A DNA stretch of 51,008 nucleotides from Candidatus Bathyarchaeota archaeon A05DMB-3 (GCA_019685555.1 JABFQN010000009.1:1-51008); one strand, 5' to 3'; positions 9,261 through 18,816 are shown, numbered from the stretch's first letter. Translations and numbers: made by a program. The notes: generated by a model not told the origin, from the sequence alone.

Positions 9261-9748
9261 CTAATTCCTCTTAAGCCCATCATATTCCTTTCCGCGGATT
9301 TTAATATGCGCGTAGATAAAGCCGTGTTTTGCTCTTTCTTCCTGTTCTTTAACCCATGCTTCTAGTCCTATTTTTTTCAGCCTTTTTCCATCCTCTATGG
9401 TTGTTGGATAGATTTTTGTGTATTTCTTGATTAAGGCGCATGGATATTCTTCACATAGCGGGCATATGGACACTTCCTTTTTCTTTATGCATATTCTTAT
9501 TTTGCAAGTGTCGGGACCGCCGCCAGTTCTACAAGAACACTCATATTTTGTCAAGTCTTCTAGGAACTACAGAAAATTGGGAAAGTTTTCCGCATGGAAG
9601 GCACATATCTATACCAAAAATCCATTCCTTCTTGGTGAAGGGTCTCCTTCAATTGTTGAGCATGTTTAGGGAAGCAAACTCTAACCCCGCATAATCCACA
9701 GTAACAACCGCAATATCCAACAAGCTTTGATAAGTCTTCTTCAGTCAT
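9261..9748 (-). pseudogene. DUF3795 protein, frameshifted
   Basis: Two consecutive frames encode the halves of one cysteine-rich DUF3795 protein. The upstream half (ATG at 9748) has LVGYCGCYCGLC and SMRKTFPIF. The downstream half has YECSCRTGGGPDTCKIR and SICPLCEEYPC. Family members run FPIFW-x-FLE-x-L into this; here the frame breaks at about 9565-9575, where a single missing nucleotide turns the expected tryptophan-lysine codons into TGTAG. Reading in the shifted frame gives FLEDLTKYEC. Whether it is a true pseudogene, a sequencing error or a recoded gene cannot be decided here. No BHB intron is visible. Confidence 0.75.
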
Positions 9749-9862
9749 AGTCAAAAACCCCACGTAATAATATGTGGGTTTGATATGAATAAATTTAAAA
9801 TTAAACATTGAAAAAGATTAAGGATAAAACTTTTAAGCTTAATTTTGTAATTTTGATGGCAA

Positions 9863-10408
9863 ATGATTCCAAAATACCTCTTTCTAACAAAAGGCGTCGG
9901 CAAACACAAGGAGCAACTCCAATCCTTCGAGATAGCCTTAAGAAACGCTGGCATCCACCACTGCAACATAGTAAACGTTTCAAGCATAATACCGCCCGGC
10001 TGCAAACTAATTTCAAGAGAAAAAGGCTTAAAGATGCTTGAACCTGGCGAAATAACCTTTGTTGTGTTAGCCAGAAACCAAACAAATGAGCCGCATAGGC
10101 TTATCGCTGCGTCCATAGGCGTAGCCATTCCCTCTGGAAAAAATAATTACGGTTATCTGTCGGAGCATCATTCTTTCGGGCAGACAGACGAAGCTGCTGG
10201 AGACTACGCAGAGGATTTGGCGGCAACCATGCTGGCTACAACTATGGGAATTCCATTCGACCCTGAAACCGCTTGGGACGAGCGGAAACAACAGTTCAGG
10301 GCAAGCGGATTGATAATTAAAACCGCTAACATAACGCAGTCTGCCACTGGAGACAAAAACGGTTTATGGACAACGGTCATTGCAGCAGCAGTTTTTATTC
10401 CAAAATAA
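9863..10408 (+). CDS. pdaD: Pyruvoyl-dependent arginine decarboxylase
   Basis: Converts arginine to agmatine, feeding polyamine and agmatidine synthesis. The self-cleavage site is VSSIIPPGC: cleavage between S40 and S41 would give the pyruvoyl group on the alpha chain. [13 protein letters not shown] and the C-terminal [13 protein letters not shown] also match the family (181 aa against about 165 in Methanocaldococcus). It leads a same-strand run with the TPI gene 28 nt downstream. The ATG chosen follows a short AT-rich leader. Confidence 0.93.
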   Translation: MIPKYLFLTKGVGKHKEQLQSFEIALRNAGIHHCNIVNVSSIIPPGCKLISREKGLKMLEPGEITFVVLARNQTNEPHRLIAASIGVAIPSGKNNYGYLSEHHSFGQTDEAAGDYAEDLAATMLATTMGIPFDPETAWDERKQQFRASGLIIKTANITQSATGDKNGLWTTVIAAAVFIPK

Positions 10409-10436
10409 TATTAGCATTAAAACAAACATTAGTTAG

Positions 10437-11132
<696 letters not shown>

Positions 11133-11144
11133 GAGAATAGCCCA

Positions 11145-12026
11145 TTGAAGGTTGAAGCTGAATGTGCAGCATGCATCATCAGCAGAGGAGCAGCTGAAGT
11201 TAAGGAAGCCACAACAAACCCAGCTTTGCGATTTAGAGCTATGAGGGAGCTTCTACACTTGTTAAGTAAAGAGTTCAAACCGTCAGCTGTCCCTGCAGAT
11301 TTAGGCACAAAAAGAGACCGCCTCATAAAAAGAGTTACTGGAAACAACGATCCATATAAGAGGAACAAGCGAATATGCAATGAAAAAGCCTTGAAACTTT
11401 TGCCCTATGCAAGAAAGCTTGTGGAGGAAGGCTACACACAGCAGGACAGGTTTAAAAGGGCTTGCCTATGCGCCATGGTTGGCAACATTATGGAATTTGA
11501 CATTCCAGGACATAAATTCACGTTTAGCAGTTTGAGGAAGAGCCTAAAAGAAGCTGGAAAAGACCTTGTGATTAACGATATTGGCAAAATCTATGAAGTG
11601 GCTGAAAACTCACATATTATCCTTTATTTGACGGATAATGCTGGAGAAATAGTTTTTGACACGCTGCTTGTGGAGCAGCTTAAAAACATGGGGTTAACCG
11701 TTATAGTGGCTGTTAAAGGCGCCCCCGTCATAAACGATGCAACTTTGGAGGATGTTGAAATCTCTGGTATGGGTAAAATTGCAGACAAGGTGATAACTAC
11801 AGGCACGGATGCTGTGGGTTTGGCTCCAAAAGAGGTTTCAGCCGAATTTCAAAGCGTTTACGATTCTGTCGATATGGTTTTTGCAAAGGGCATGGGATAC
11901 GCTGAAACCTTAACGGAGTATAAGCTTCAAAAACCTCATGCGCTACTCTTCAGAACCAAATGTGACCCTGTGGCAAACTTTTTTGCAGTTCCCAGAGAAA
12001 AGAATGTTGCAAAGTTGATGACGTAA
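11145..12026 (+). CDS. DUF89/ARMT1-like damage-control phosphatase
   Basis: DUF89 family metal-dependent phosphatase; characterised relatives remove phosphate from damaged sugar phosphates such as fructose-1-phosphate. Visible are the N-terminal CxxC (C7, C10 in AECAACI), the metal site LTDNAGE near residue 163, VKGAPVINDAT, and the late FAKGMGYAETL and FRTKCDPVA segments. The start is TTG with AGGAG 8 nt upstream. It sits between TPI and glycogen-debranching enzyme, a context that suits a sugar-phosphate housekeeping role (inference). Confidence 0.85.
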   Translation: MKVEAECAACIISRGAAEVKEATTNPALRFRAMRELLHLLSKEFKPSAVPADLGTKRDRLIKRVTGNNDPYKRNKRICNEKALKLLPYARKLVEEGYTQQDRFKRACLCAMVGNIMEFDIPGHKFTFSSLRKSLKEAGKDLVINDIGKIYEVAENSHIILYLTDNAGEIVFDTLLVEQLKNMGLTVIVAVKGAPVINDATLEDVEISGMGKIADKVITTGTDAVGLAPKEVSAEFQSVYDSVDMVFAKGMGYAETLTEYKLQKPHALLFRTKCDPVANFFAVPREKNVAKLMT

Positions 12027-14120
12027 ATGATGAAGTTTCTGCCATCTATATGTGTGAGCGGAGAAAAACTTTCAAAAGTTGAAGATTTCCTTAGAAAAGA
12101 GTGGATTGTAACCAATGGTTTAGGCGGTTATGCTTCTTCAACAGTTTTGGGCGTAAACACGAGAAAGTATCATGGAGTGCTTGTGGCTGCCTTTCATCCG
12201 CCGAGAAATCGAAAAGTTTGCATAACAAAGCTGGACGAAGAGTTAAGGCTGGGAAACGCTTTTTATCCGCTTTTTGCCAACGAGTTTCAAAACGGCATAT
12301 ACCCAAAAGGATTCCAATTTCTCACAGAGTTTTCGCTGTCTCCCTTTCCAAAATATGTTTACAACGTGCAGAACGTTAAGATTTCCAAAACGGTTTTTAT
12401 GCCCCACAAGAGAAACACTGTTGTCACTGTGTACGAAGTTTTAAATGCTAGTGATTTGGACGCTGAAATGCACCTTTTTCCCATAATCGCCTGTAGACAC
12501 TTCCACTCGGTGATAAGCCGGTGGCAAAATCCTCCAAGGTTTTTTCAGAAAACCCAAGGCAGAAGAGTGAAAATAAACGTTGAAGCTCCACCATCAACGT
12601 TGATTATGGAAGTTACAGAGGGCACTTACCACTCGTCGGAAAAGTGGATTGAAAAAATTTGTTTCCGTGAGGAGCACCTCCGCGGGGAAAGCTACCTTGA
12701 AGACTGGCACCAGCCCGGGTTCTTCCAGTTTAAGGTCAAGGGAAAAACTCGTGAAAAATTTGCGTTAACGGCTGTTGCAGGCGAAAACGAAGCAATTGTG
12801 GAAGGGGAAGCTGATAAAATGCCAACAACAATTTATGATGTTGAGAGTCTGTATGCCGAGGAAATTGAACGCCGCGAAGGATATATTAAAAAGTTTTACG
12901 AAGAGCACAGCGGCATAGATGCAAAAGACTGGCTCAACTGGATTATCCACGCCACAGACATGTTTATCGTAGAAGCTCTTGGAAAAGCTCTGAAATCAGT
13001 TATTGCTGGCTACCACTGGTTTGAAGAGTGGGGTAGGGACGCCTTCATTTCTTTGCCTGGGCTCATGCTTGTGACTGGAAGGTTTGAAGACGCTAGACAA
13101 ACGTTTTTAACATTCAACGAATACTCTGCTGGCGGTTTAATTCCAAACCTCATTTCAGACTGGAATGCGCAATCCGTCTATAACGCTGTGGATGCCACCT
13201 TATGGTATGTGAACGCTGTTTTACATTATTTGAAATATACTGGCGACTTCGAGTTTGTTCTGAAAAACTTATGGGAAAACTTGAGGGCGATGGTTGAAAA
13301 CCTTGTTAAAGGCGTATATGGCAAAATGCGCGTAGACGACGACGGACTTCTTTTACATGGACCACAGCTTACCTGGATGGACACGGTTGTAGACGACCAA
13401 CCAGCAACCCCTAGGGCTGGCAAGGCTGTGGAAGTGCAAGCGTTATGGTATAACGCCCTAAAGACGCTGGAACTTCTAGCAAAAAAGTTTAAAGAAACAA
13501 GCCAAGCTGAAAAATTTGCGCGTTTAGCTGAAAAAGCCAGAGGAAACTTTAATGCGAAATTTTGGAACAATGATAAAAACTGCCTATTCGACGTTTTAGA
13601 CAAAAATGGCTGCGGCGACCCCTCTTTAAGGCCTAACCAGATTATCGCTGTTTCCCTGGATTTCACAATGCTTGATAAGGCAAGAAGCGCCAAAGTGGTT
13701 GATTTTGTACGTCGCGAGCTTTTAACGCCATATGGCTTAAGAACCCTTGCAAAAAGCGATTCAAGATATGTGGGCGTATACTTTGGTGATAGACGAAGCC
13801 GCGACTTGGCTTATCACAATGGAACTGTTTGGCCGTGGCTTCTGGGACCTTTCATAACGGCTTATCTTAAAACTGAAGGTTATGGGGAATACCCGCGGGA
13901 ACACGCCTTTAAAAACTTCCTTCTACCCCTCTTCACGCGGCAAGTCTTCGATGCTGGACTTGGGGTTATAAGTGAAATTTTCGATGGAGATTCGCCTCAC
14001 AATCCGAGGGGATGTATAGCCCAAGCATGGAGCATAGCTGAGCCCTTAAGGGCTTACGTTGAAGACATATTGCTTATAAGGCCAAAACATGAAGGGGAAG
14101 TCTTCCAAGTTTTAAGGTGA
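12027..14120 (+). CDS. Glycogen-debranching enzyme (amylo-alpha-1,6-glucosidase type)
   Basis: 697 residues in the archaeal GDE layout: an N-terminal GDE_N beta-sandwich (WIVTNGLGGYASSTVLG, RKYHGVLVA) and a C-terminal (alpha/alpha)6 catalytic domain from about 290 with HWFEEWGRDAFISLPG and later YHNGTVWPWLLGPF. It hydrolyses alpha-1,6 branch points of glycogen-like glucan. The ATG follows the DUF89 stop directly (TAAATG), so translation is probably coupled. The 3' end overlaps the convergent galT by 9 nt. Confidence 0.92.
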   Translation: MMKFLPSICVSGEKLSKVEDFLRKEWIVTNGLGGYASSTVLGVNTRKYHGVLVAAFHPPRNRKVCITKLDEELRLGNAFYPLFANEFQNGIYPKGFQFLTEFSLSPFPKYVYNVQNVKISKTVFMPHKRNTVVTVYEVLNASDLDAEMHLFPIIACRHFHSVISRWQNPPRFFQKTQGRRVKINVEAPPSTLIMEVTEGTYHSSEKWIEKICFREEHLRGESYLEDWHQPGFFQFKVKGKTREKFALTAVAGENEAIVEGEADKMPTTIYDVESLYAEEIERREGYIKKFYEEHSGIDAKDWLNWIIHATDMFIVEALGKALKSVIAGYHWFEEWGRDAFISLPGLMLVTGRFEDARQTFLTFNEYSAGGLIPNLISDWNAQSVYNAVDATLWYVNAVLHYLKYTGDFEFVLKNLWENLRAMVENLVKGVYGKMRVDDDGLLLHGPQLTWMDTVVDDQPATPRAGKAVEVQALWYNALKTLELLAKKFKETSQAEKFARLAEKARGNFNAKFWNNDKNCLFDVLDKNGCGDPSLRPNQIIAVSLDFTMLDKARSAKVVDFVRRELLTPYGLRTLAKSDSRYVGVYFGDRRSRDLAYHNGTVWPWLLGPFITAYLKTEGYGEYPREHAFKNFLLPLFTRQVFDAGLGVISEIFDGDSPHNPRGCIAQAWSIAEPLRAYVEDILLIRPKHEGEVFQVLR

Positions 14121-15170
14121 AATCTCTTTTCTTAGGCTTTCTGCGGCTGTTTCTGGCGTAACAGTGTTTATGTATACGCCTGTGCTTTTTTCAAATCCAG
14201 CCCAGATGGCAAGTTTTGGGTAAACCTCTAAATGCCAATGATAATGTTGGCTTGCAGTCTTTCCCAAAGCTATGTGAAAACCAAAATTGTAGGGCGGGTC
14301 GTTCAAAAGGGTTTTGAGGGCGCTGAAACAAGTCTTCAACATTTTTGCAAAGCCTTCCTTCTCTCCTTTTGAAAGTTCAAGAGGCGAAATTGCATGTCTT
14401 TTTGGTAAAATCCAAAACTCCATTGGGTTGACGCTTGCCCAAGGCGCAAAAACCACAAAGTCCATGTTTTCCATGATGAAGCGGGGGCTTTCCCGCTCCC
14501 GTTTTATAATATTGCAGAATACGCATTCACCGTGTTCTTGCCAAAATTTTCTGCTCGCCTTCATTTCTTCCTCTACAATTTTCGGGACAAAAGGGGTTGC
14601 GATTATTTGGCTGTGGGCATGGGAAAGGGATGCTCCTGCTTCTAAGCCGTGGTTGCGGAATATTGAAACGTACTTTACATAAGGCTTCGATGAAAGTTCG
14701 AAAAGCCTATCCAAGTAAGCGTTCACAACATGCACAAGTTGCTGGACGCTGGCGTCAGATGGATGTTTATCGTGGTTTGGCGATTCCACCAAAACCTCAT
14801 GGTGTCCAACAGCCAAAGCCAAATCACAGCTTTTCATAAAATTTTTTCTGTCGGACGTATTTTGTGGCGGGTTGAAGGCTGGAAAAAGGTTTGAAAAACA
14901 TCGGATAATCCAGTTCTTATGCCTAAAATCGTCTTCGTCCTTTATCTTTTCAATTTTTCCGCCAGATTCTATATATGCAAGCACTGCAGGCGGAGTCATA
15001 TGCTCGTTTCCTGGACAGAAGGGGCAAACGCCTTTTTTGGCTTGCGTTTTCTCTCTTTTGGCGAAATCTGTTGGTCGGCGTCCCCTTTCGGTGGCAATTA
15101 CCACCCATCTGTCAAGAAGGTAATCCTTACGGAGCTCGTTGTAAGGCATGCCTATAACTCCAGCAGACAT
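14112..15170 (-). CDS. galT: Galactose-1-phosphate uridylyltransferase family protein
   Basis: The HIT-superfamily nucleotidyltransferase signature SHAHSQ occurs at 183-188 (H186 the nucleophile). The N-terminal zinc site is CPFC at 49-52, and a second cysteine pair CVFC lies near 226. It exchanges UMP (or AMP) between sugar-1-phosphates. Galactose specificity against ADP-glucose phosphorylase activity cannot be told from sequence; near the debranching enzyme, either would fit glucan or galactoside use. It lies 77 nt downstream of the GH1 glycosidase on the same strand, so the two probably form a sugar-use operon. Confidence 0.87.
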   Translation of the reverse strand: MSAGVIGMPYNELRKDYLLDRWVVIATERGRRPTDFAKREKTQAKKGVCPFCPGNEHMTPPAVLAYIESGGKIEKIKDEDDFRHKNWIIRCFSNLFPAFNPPQNTSDRKNFMKSCDLALAVGHHEVLVESPNHDKHPSDASVQQLVHVVNAYLDRLFELSSKPYVKYVSIFRNHGLEAGASLSHAHSQIIATPFVPKIVEEEMKASRKFWQEHGECVFCNIIKRERESPRFIMENMDFVVFAPWASVNPMEFWILPKRHAISPLELSKGEKEGFAKMLKTCFSALKTLLNDPPYNFGFHIALGKTASQHYHWHLEVYPKLAIWAGFEKSTGVYINTVTPETAAESLRKEISP

Positions 15171-15247
15171 TAAAATGCGCTTCTATAAGATTTAGCGTTT
15201 TCGAACAGGGTTTGGCTTGCCCCAAAACCAATAGCGACTAGCCCCCT

Positions 15248-16768
15248 CTAGATTTTCCATTCTTCGATTATTTGCTTATAGGTTTTGGCACTTTTTCGCA
15301 TAATCCGCTTTTTGGTTTGGAGGTCTACCGCGAACAAGCCGAACTTCATTTTAAAGCCTTTAGCCCACTCGTAGTTATCGGTTAAAGCCCAATGAAAATA
15401 GCCTCTAACATCAATTTTCTCTTCGTTTAAGGCTTTTTCCAAAACCGCAACGTGGTTTTCTATAAATTTTGGTCTAAGTTTGTCCTCTTCGTCGGCTACT
15501 CCGTTTTCCGTCACATAAAGGGGTCTTCCAAACTTCGCCATAGACTTCAACGCATCCAACAGTCCTTTTGGATAGATTTCCCATCCAAGGTCTGACGTGG
15601 GGTTTCCATCGGCTGAGGTGCTTTTTGGCTGGCATCCAAAACCGTAGTTCGGCATTATTTCTGGAACCGCTGGGGTTCCAGCAAATAGCCTAGCCAAAAG
15701 GTTTCGCTTACCCCTAATCACAAATCGTGTGTAATAGTTTACGCCAAGCCAGTCGAGACGCTGCCCCAAATAATTTTTCGCTTCACTTTTCTCGCGGATT
15801 CCGTTTAAGTTTTCGTCTAGCCAGCCGTCAGCCACTGCCCGTGGAAAAAATTGGTTATGCAGGTTTTCCATAAACTTTGCCGCTTCAACATGAAGCCTTT
15901 CCCCGTTATTTAGGGGTTGCGCTGGAATCACATTATGAATTAAACCCACATAAGCTGGACTTTGACTATCTGAATCAGCCTTAACAGTGTCCAATTTCTT
16001 TATAGCGTCGTAGGCTCTGGCATACGCCACAGCCATGTTTTCAGCCGCCTTTATAACATCCCTAAAACTGCTCACGCCCGGCGGGAAACCCGACTCGGGA
16101 ATCATGTATCCAGCCTCGCATACAGCCATAGGCTCGTTGAAAACCGCCCAACTGTCAACCATTCCGCCTAAACTCCAAGCCAAATAAGCCGCATATTTCG
16201 TAAACTCGATTATGGCGGCTTCATCCAACCATCCTTTTGGGCCTCTCTTAAGCTTTGTAGTCCGCACAGTCAGCGGATTGTGAATCCACAATGGAAGCGT
16301 AAAATGGTTTAGGCAGACGAAAACCTTGAAATCCCGCTTTCTCAAATCCGCTATAATTTCCTTATAATGGTTTAACGCGTCCTTATCTGCTAACTTATCA
16401 AGCATTTCTAAAGCTTTGCTGTCCACGTCTACTTTGGAAATGTTGCCGTCTGAAGCCCTTTCAACTCCAACTTCGACGGCTGACGTGCTTTTCGGAAAGA
16501 CTCTGCTCCATTCCACGCCAATTCTATAAGCGTTTAACCCAAGTTTTTTCGCATTTTTATGGTCTTCTGCATACATGTTCCAGTAGTCTACGCCGTTTTC
16601 TGGCAAGTCGCCACTAACAATGCCCCGCTTAATGTTTTCAGCATCGTGAACCCAAACAAACCAGTCAGAGTTAACGTCCACGCCTTTGCCAGCCGAATCA
16701 CCCATCTCAAACTGGAAACCGCTGGCAGAAACACCCCAAAGAAACTCACCCTTAAAGCTCAACAGCAT
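15248..16768 (-). CDS. Family 1 glycoside hydrolase (beta-glycosidase, LacS-like)
   Basis: A 506-residue (beta/alpha)8 enzyme closest in pattern to crenarchaeal beta-galactosidase/glucosidase (FLWGVSASGFQFEMG start, DVNSDWFVWVHD). The acid/base is E212 in VFNEPMA and the nucleophile E421 in YVTENGVA. It removes terminal beta-linked glucose or galactose, and there is no signal peptide, so it acts on imported oligosaccharides. galT follows on the same strand. A stretch with many Asp/Ser/Lys at about 97-130 is longer than usual and may be a lineage-specific loop. Confidence 0.95.
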   Translation of the reverse strand: MLLSFKGEFLWGVSASGFQFEMGDSAGKGVDVNSDWFVWVHDAENIKRGIVSGDLPENGVDYWNMYAEDHKNAKKLGLNAYRIGVEWSRVFPKSTSAVEVGVERASDGNISKVDVDSKALEMLDKLADKDALNHYKEIIADLRKRDFKVFVCLNHFTLPLWIHNPLTVRTTKLKRGPKGWLDEAAIIEFTKYAAYLAWSLGGMVDSWAVFNEPMAVCEAGYMIPESGFPPGVSSFRDVIKAAENMAVAYARAYDAIKKLDTVKADSDSQSPAYVGLIHNVIPAQPLNNGERLHVEAAKFMENLHNQFFPRAVADGWLDENLNGIREKSEAKNYLGQRLDWLGVNYYTRFVIRGKRNLLARLFAGTPAVPEIMPNYGFGCQPKSTSADGNPTSDLGWEIYPKGLLDALKSMAKFGRPLYVTENGVADEEDKLRPKFIENHVAVLEKALNEEKIDVRGYFHWALTDNYEWAKGFKMKFGLFAVDLQTKKRIMRKSAKTYKQIIEEWKI

Positions 16769-16814
16769 CCACCACAGCAGTTATGAAAGCTGTTCTTCAT
16801 ATAAAAGGCTAAAG

Positions 16815-17131
16815 CGGTGGGTCACTGAGGTTCGACGTCCAGAATCCGCCCACCTCCTCAAACCCTACACTCGCACCCGCACCCCCTTGAGCGCCAAACG
16901 TCCAAGCTTAGGTTGTTCCCTCCCGGGCCTAGCCAGTTTCACCTGGTAAACGCCGGAACAAGCTTCCCTACGGAAGCCGCCCAGCGACCGCCAGCCCCAA
17001 GGGACGGATGGTCAATGCTTCGGAAGAGAGAGGGTTTAGGCGGCCATGGACGCCTCAGCCTCAGCTTTCAGCCCGTCATATAGAGGGTTTACGGTTCAGG
17101 GGACCCCTAGCCCCCCGCCTAAGACCCACCG
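16815..17131 (-). ncRNA. ffs: Signal recognition particle (7S) RNA
   Basis: GC-rich, non-coding, about 315 nt on the minus strand. The 5' end GGTGGGTC pairs with the 3' end GACCCACC (helix 1). The 5' domain has the archaeal Alu-like loops (CCTGAACCGTAAACC, then GACGGGCTGAAAGC). The S domain has the helix 8 signature TTTACCAGG...CTAGGCCC-GGGA-GGGAACAACC, a GNRA-capped stem with the asymmetric loop that binds SRP54. It assembles with SRP19 and SRP54 for membrane targeting. The ends are taken from the closing helix. Confidence 0.92.
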
Positions 17132-17172
17132 CCAAACATTCAAAAGCAAAACAAAACCTATAAAACTTTATG
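17132..17172 (-). promoter_or_regulatory. SRP RNA promoter (copy A)
   Basis: On the minus strand, TAAAGTTTTATAGG is a TATA box centred near 17,160, about 27 nt before the RNA 5' end. The same bases form the last codons (Lys-Val-Leu-stop) of the small gene upstream. A close copy of this promoter occurs at about 18,023-18,052. Confidence 0.75.
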
Positions 17173-17391
17173 CTCTACAATAGCATCTAAACCACCACGT
17201 GGTCCAAAGAATATGGAGTTGAAATCGAACAAGTTGAAAAGTCTACCGAAAATGAAAATCAATGCATCGTGATAGGGCTGGATTTCTTTAGGATGATAAA
17301 CGTCCCATACAGGCTTCTTCTCCCAAAGCTTAACTTCTGTAAGCAATCTATCCAAATCTTTAACATATTTTTTAATCGAATTTTCCTTCAT
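17158..17391 (-). CDS. Small protein of unknown function (77 aa)
   Basis: An acidic/aromatic 77-residue protein with a helical N-terminal half (KKYVKDLDRLLTEVKLWEKK). No family is recognised. Its last codons lie inside the SRP promoter repeat, so the C-terminus EHKVL may be a by-product of the duplication that also gave the MNT gene at 18,042 the ending GKVL. It may be a truncated remnant. It lies inside the toxin-antitoxin island. Confidence 0.45.
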   Translation of the reverse strand: MKENSIKKYVKDLDRLLTEVKLWEKKPVWDVYHPKEIQPYHDALIFIFGRLFNLFDFNSIFFGPRGGLDAIVEHKVL

Positions 17392-17516
17392 TAATAATTC
17401 ACCCTTTCACGTTTTGTGTATAGAAGATTTCTCCTAAAACGTTTAGATTTGGGGTTTAAAATTTTATATATTATTTATTTAGTTTAGCATTGCAGTCTAT
17501 TGGAGGAGGTAAATCT

Positions 17517-17781
17517 TTGGCTAATATTTCAAAGATCAAGTTTACCCAGACATGCACTTGAGAAGTTTGATTCTTTAAAACATTATGGTTTTCAAATCAG
17601 CGAAAGTCAAGTTGCTGATGCTGTTCTTAATCCAGAACGCATTGAAAGAAGAGGCAACCAGTTTTTCGCTGTAAAACTAATTAATTCCAAACATGCTTTA
17701 AGGGTTGTTTACGAGAAAAGAAAAGGCTTTTTAGTTGTCATTACTTTTTATCCTGTTAGGCGGGAGCGTTATGACTTATAA
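17517..17781 (+). pseudogene. DUF4258-like (RelE-fold) toxin, frameshifted near its start
   Basis: The strong ribosome site GGAGGAGGT (17502-17510) is ideally spaced to TTG at 17517. That frame reads ANISKIKFT and then stops, because of one extra C in the run at 17545-17547. In the other frame the protein continues RHALEKFDSLKHYGFQISES to the stop at 17781, where IKFT-RHALEKF is the expected family start. The continuous frame instead begins at TTG 17500 and would translate through the ribosome site. The body (VADAVLNPERIER, ALRVVYEKRKGFLVVITFYPVRR) fits DUF4258 toxins. It is paired with the DUF2283 gene. Confidence 0.65.
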
Positions 17782-17983
17782 GATCAAGTATGATGGAGAC
17801 GCTGATGTATTGACCATTGTCCTTAAAGAGAAAGGCAAGCTTTCTCATGCAGAGGAGATAGGCGACATCATAGTTCACTTCGATAAAAATGGAAAACCTC
17901 TTTTTATGGAGATACTTAAAGCTAGCAAGATAGTACCCTTAATGGTTGAGGGCTTAGCTAAAAAAGAAGTTGTAGTGGCATAA
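17771..17983 (+). CDS. DUF2283 protein, probable antitoxin
   Basis: A 70-residue DUF2283 protein starting MTYKIKYDGDADVLTIVLK and continuing GDIIVHFDKNGKPLFMEILKASK. These small proteins usually accompany DUF4258 toxins. The start overlaps the toxin end by 11 nt, the usual coupling. An earlier in-frame start at 17735 lacks the family's N-terminus. It is followed at once by the second SRP-promoter copy on the other strand. Confidence 0.8.
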   Translation: MTYKIKYDGDADVLTIVLKEKGKLSHAEEIGDIIVHFDKNGKPLFMEILKASKIVPLMVEGLAKKEVVVA

Positions 17984-17991
17984 CCCTACAT

Positions 17992-18052
17992 ATAGCCCCC
18001 GCCTAAGGCCCACCGCCAAAAATTCCGAAGCGTATTCAAAACTATAAAACTT
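17992..18052 (-). repeat. Second copy of the SRP RNA 5' end and promoter (copy B)
   Basis: This segment aligns with 17108-17172 over about 62 nt with only a few mismatches and two or three 1-nt gaps. It contains the first 22 or so nucleotides of the SRP RNA (complement of GCCTAAGGCCCACCGCC), the promoter with TATAAAACTTTA, and the final Lys-Val-Leu-stop codons of the gene upstream. The two copies are in the same orientation and enclose about 0.88 kb with the DUF4258/DUF2283 pair. Confidence 0.85.
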
Positions 18053-18377
18053 TACCCTTCATCACTATGCCGTTTTTTAGTATACTTACTTGGAGGCTTT
18101 TAGGCAAATTTTCCAGTTCAACCATGTCTACAGGCATGCCAAGTTCCAGTTCCATTTTTGCATTTAAATCTAAGAGTTCTTTGAAGCTTAGTTTTGGGGT
18201 TGAACTTATGCAGATGTCTATATCCCTTACATAGTCACGGGTGGTTAGACTTCCGAAAATTATTGCAAGCCTTATCCGCTTATTTCGAGCCACAAACTCC
18301 TCTATTTTCTTGATTATTTTTTCCTTTTCTTTTCGATTGAACTTGTAAATTCGTATCTGGTCATAGGCGGATTGCAT
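18042..18377 (-). CDS. Minimal nucleotidyltransferase (MNT), antitoxin of HEPN-MNT pair
   Basis: The nucleotidyltransferase signature FGSLTTRDYVRDIDI gives G42, S43, D52 and D54, the catalytic core of MNT domains. In HEPN-MNT modules the MNT protein inactivates the HEPN RNase, in studied cases by AMPylating a tyrosine next to the HEPN histidine. It overlaps the HEPN gene by 17 nt. Its terminal codons lie in SRP promoter copy B. Confidence 0.88.
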   Translation of the reverse strand: MQSAYDQIRIYKFNRKEKEKIIKKIEEFVARNKRIRLAIIFGSLTTRDYVRDIDICISSTPKLSFKELLDLNAKMELELGMPVDMVELENLPKSLQVSILKNGIVMKGKVL

Positions 18378-18789
18378 ATCTATCCCTCACACTCTTTAAA
18401 AATTTGTCAACAGCCTCGAAATCACTTTTAATGGCGTTATATACTTGATTGTCGTCTATTATCCAATAACGATGAACCAGTAAGTTTCTTAAACGCATTA
18501 TAGCCGTTAAATCCCTAGCACAATTGCAGACACCCTCCTCCTCTAATATTTTGAAGCACTGTGAGTAGGACTGTGGAGTCCGGTTGAAGTCTTCTGTTGC
18601 TATTTGAAAGCATAAGCTTCCCAGAGCTTCAGCAAGAACTATTATATGGTAGCGGATGGCATATTTTTCATTAAAGCCTAACTCGGCGGAGGGTTTTGAG
18701 GTTAAACGTTTCAGTTCATCTGTTGTTTCAAGAATTTCGATAATTCTCTGCTTTATATGCTCAACGTTTATAGGCATTTCAACCAACAT
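18361..18789 (-). CDS. HEPN-domain RNase toxin (DUF86 type)
   Basis: A 142-residue all-helical HEPN protein. The RNase motif Rx4H is R101-N-L-L-V-H106, followed by R107 and Y108 (LRNLLVHRYW), the tyrosine that the partner MNT modifies in characterised pairs. Upstream helix EKYAIRYHIIVLAEALGSLC is typical. It is the first gene of the HEPN-MNT pair, translation overlapping. It lies between CutA and the SRP-linked island. Confidence 0.88.
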   Translation of the reverse strand: MLVEMPINVEHIKQRIIEILETTDELKRLTSKPSAELGFNEKYAIRYHIIVLAEALGSLCFQIATEDFNRTPQSYSQCFKILEEEGVCNCARDLTAIMRLRNLLVHRYWIIDDNQVYNAIKSDFEAVDKFLKSVRDRYAIRL

Positions 18790-18816
18790 AATTAGTATAG
18801 CAAGGACTAAATAATG

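Noticed and set aside
9751-10128. Minus-strand frame opposite the arginine decarboxylase
   Set aside because: It is the shadow of a well-conserved gene on the other strand.
17992-18052. A second complete SRP RNA gene
   Set aside because: Only the promoter and about 22 nt of the RNA are present; the sequence then runs into the DUF2283 gene.
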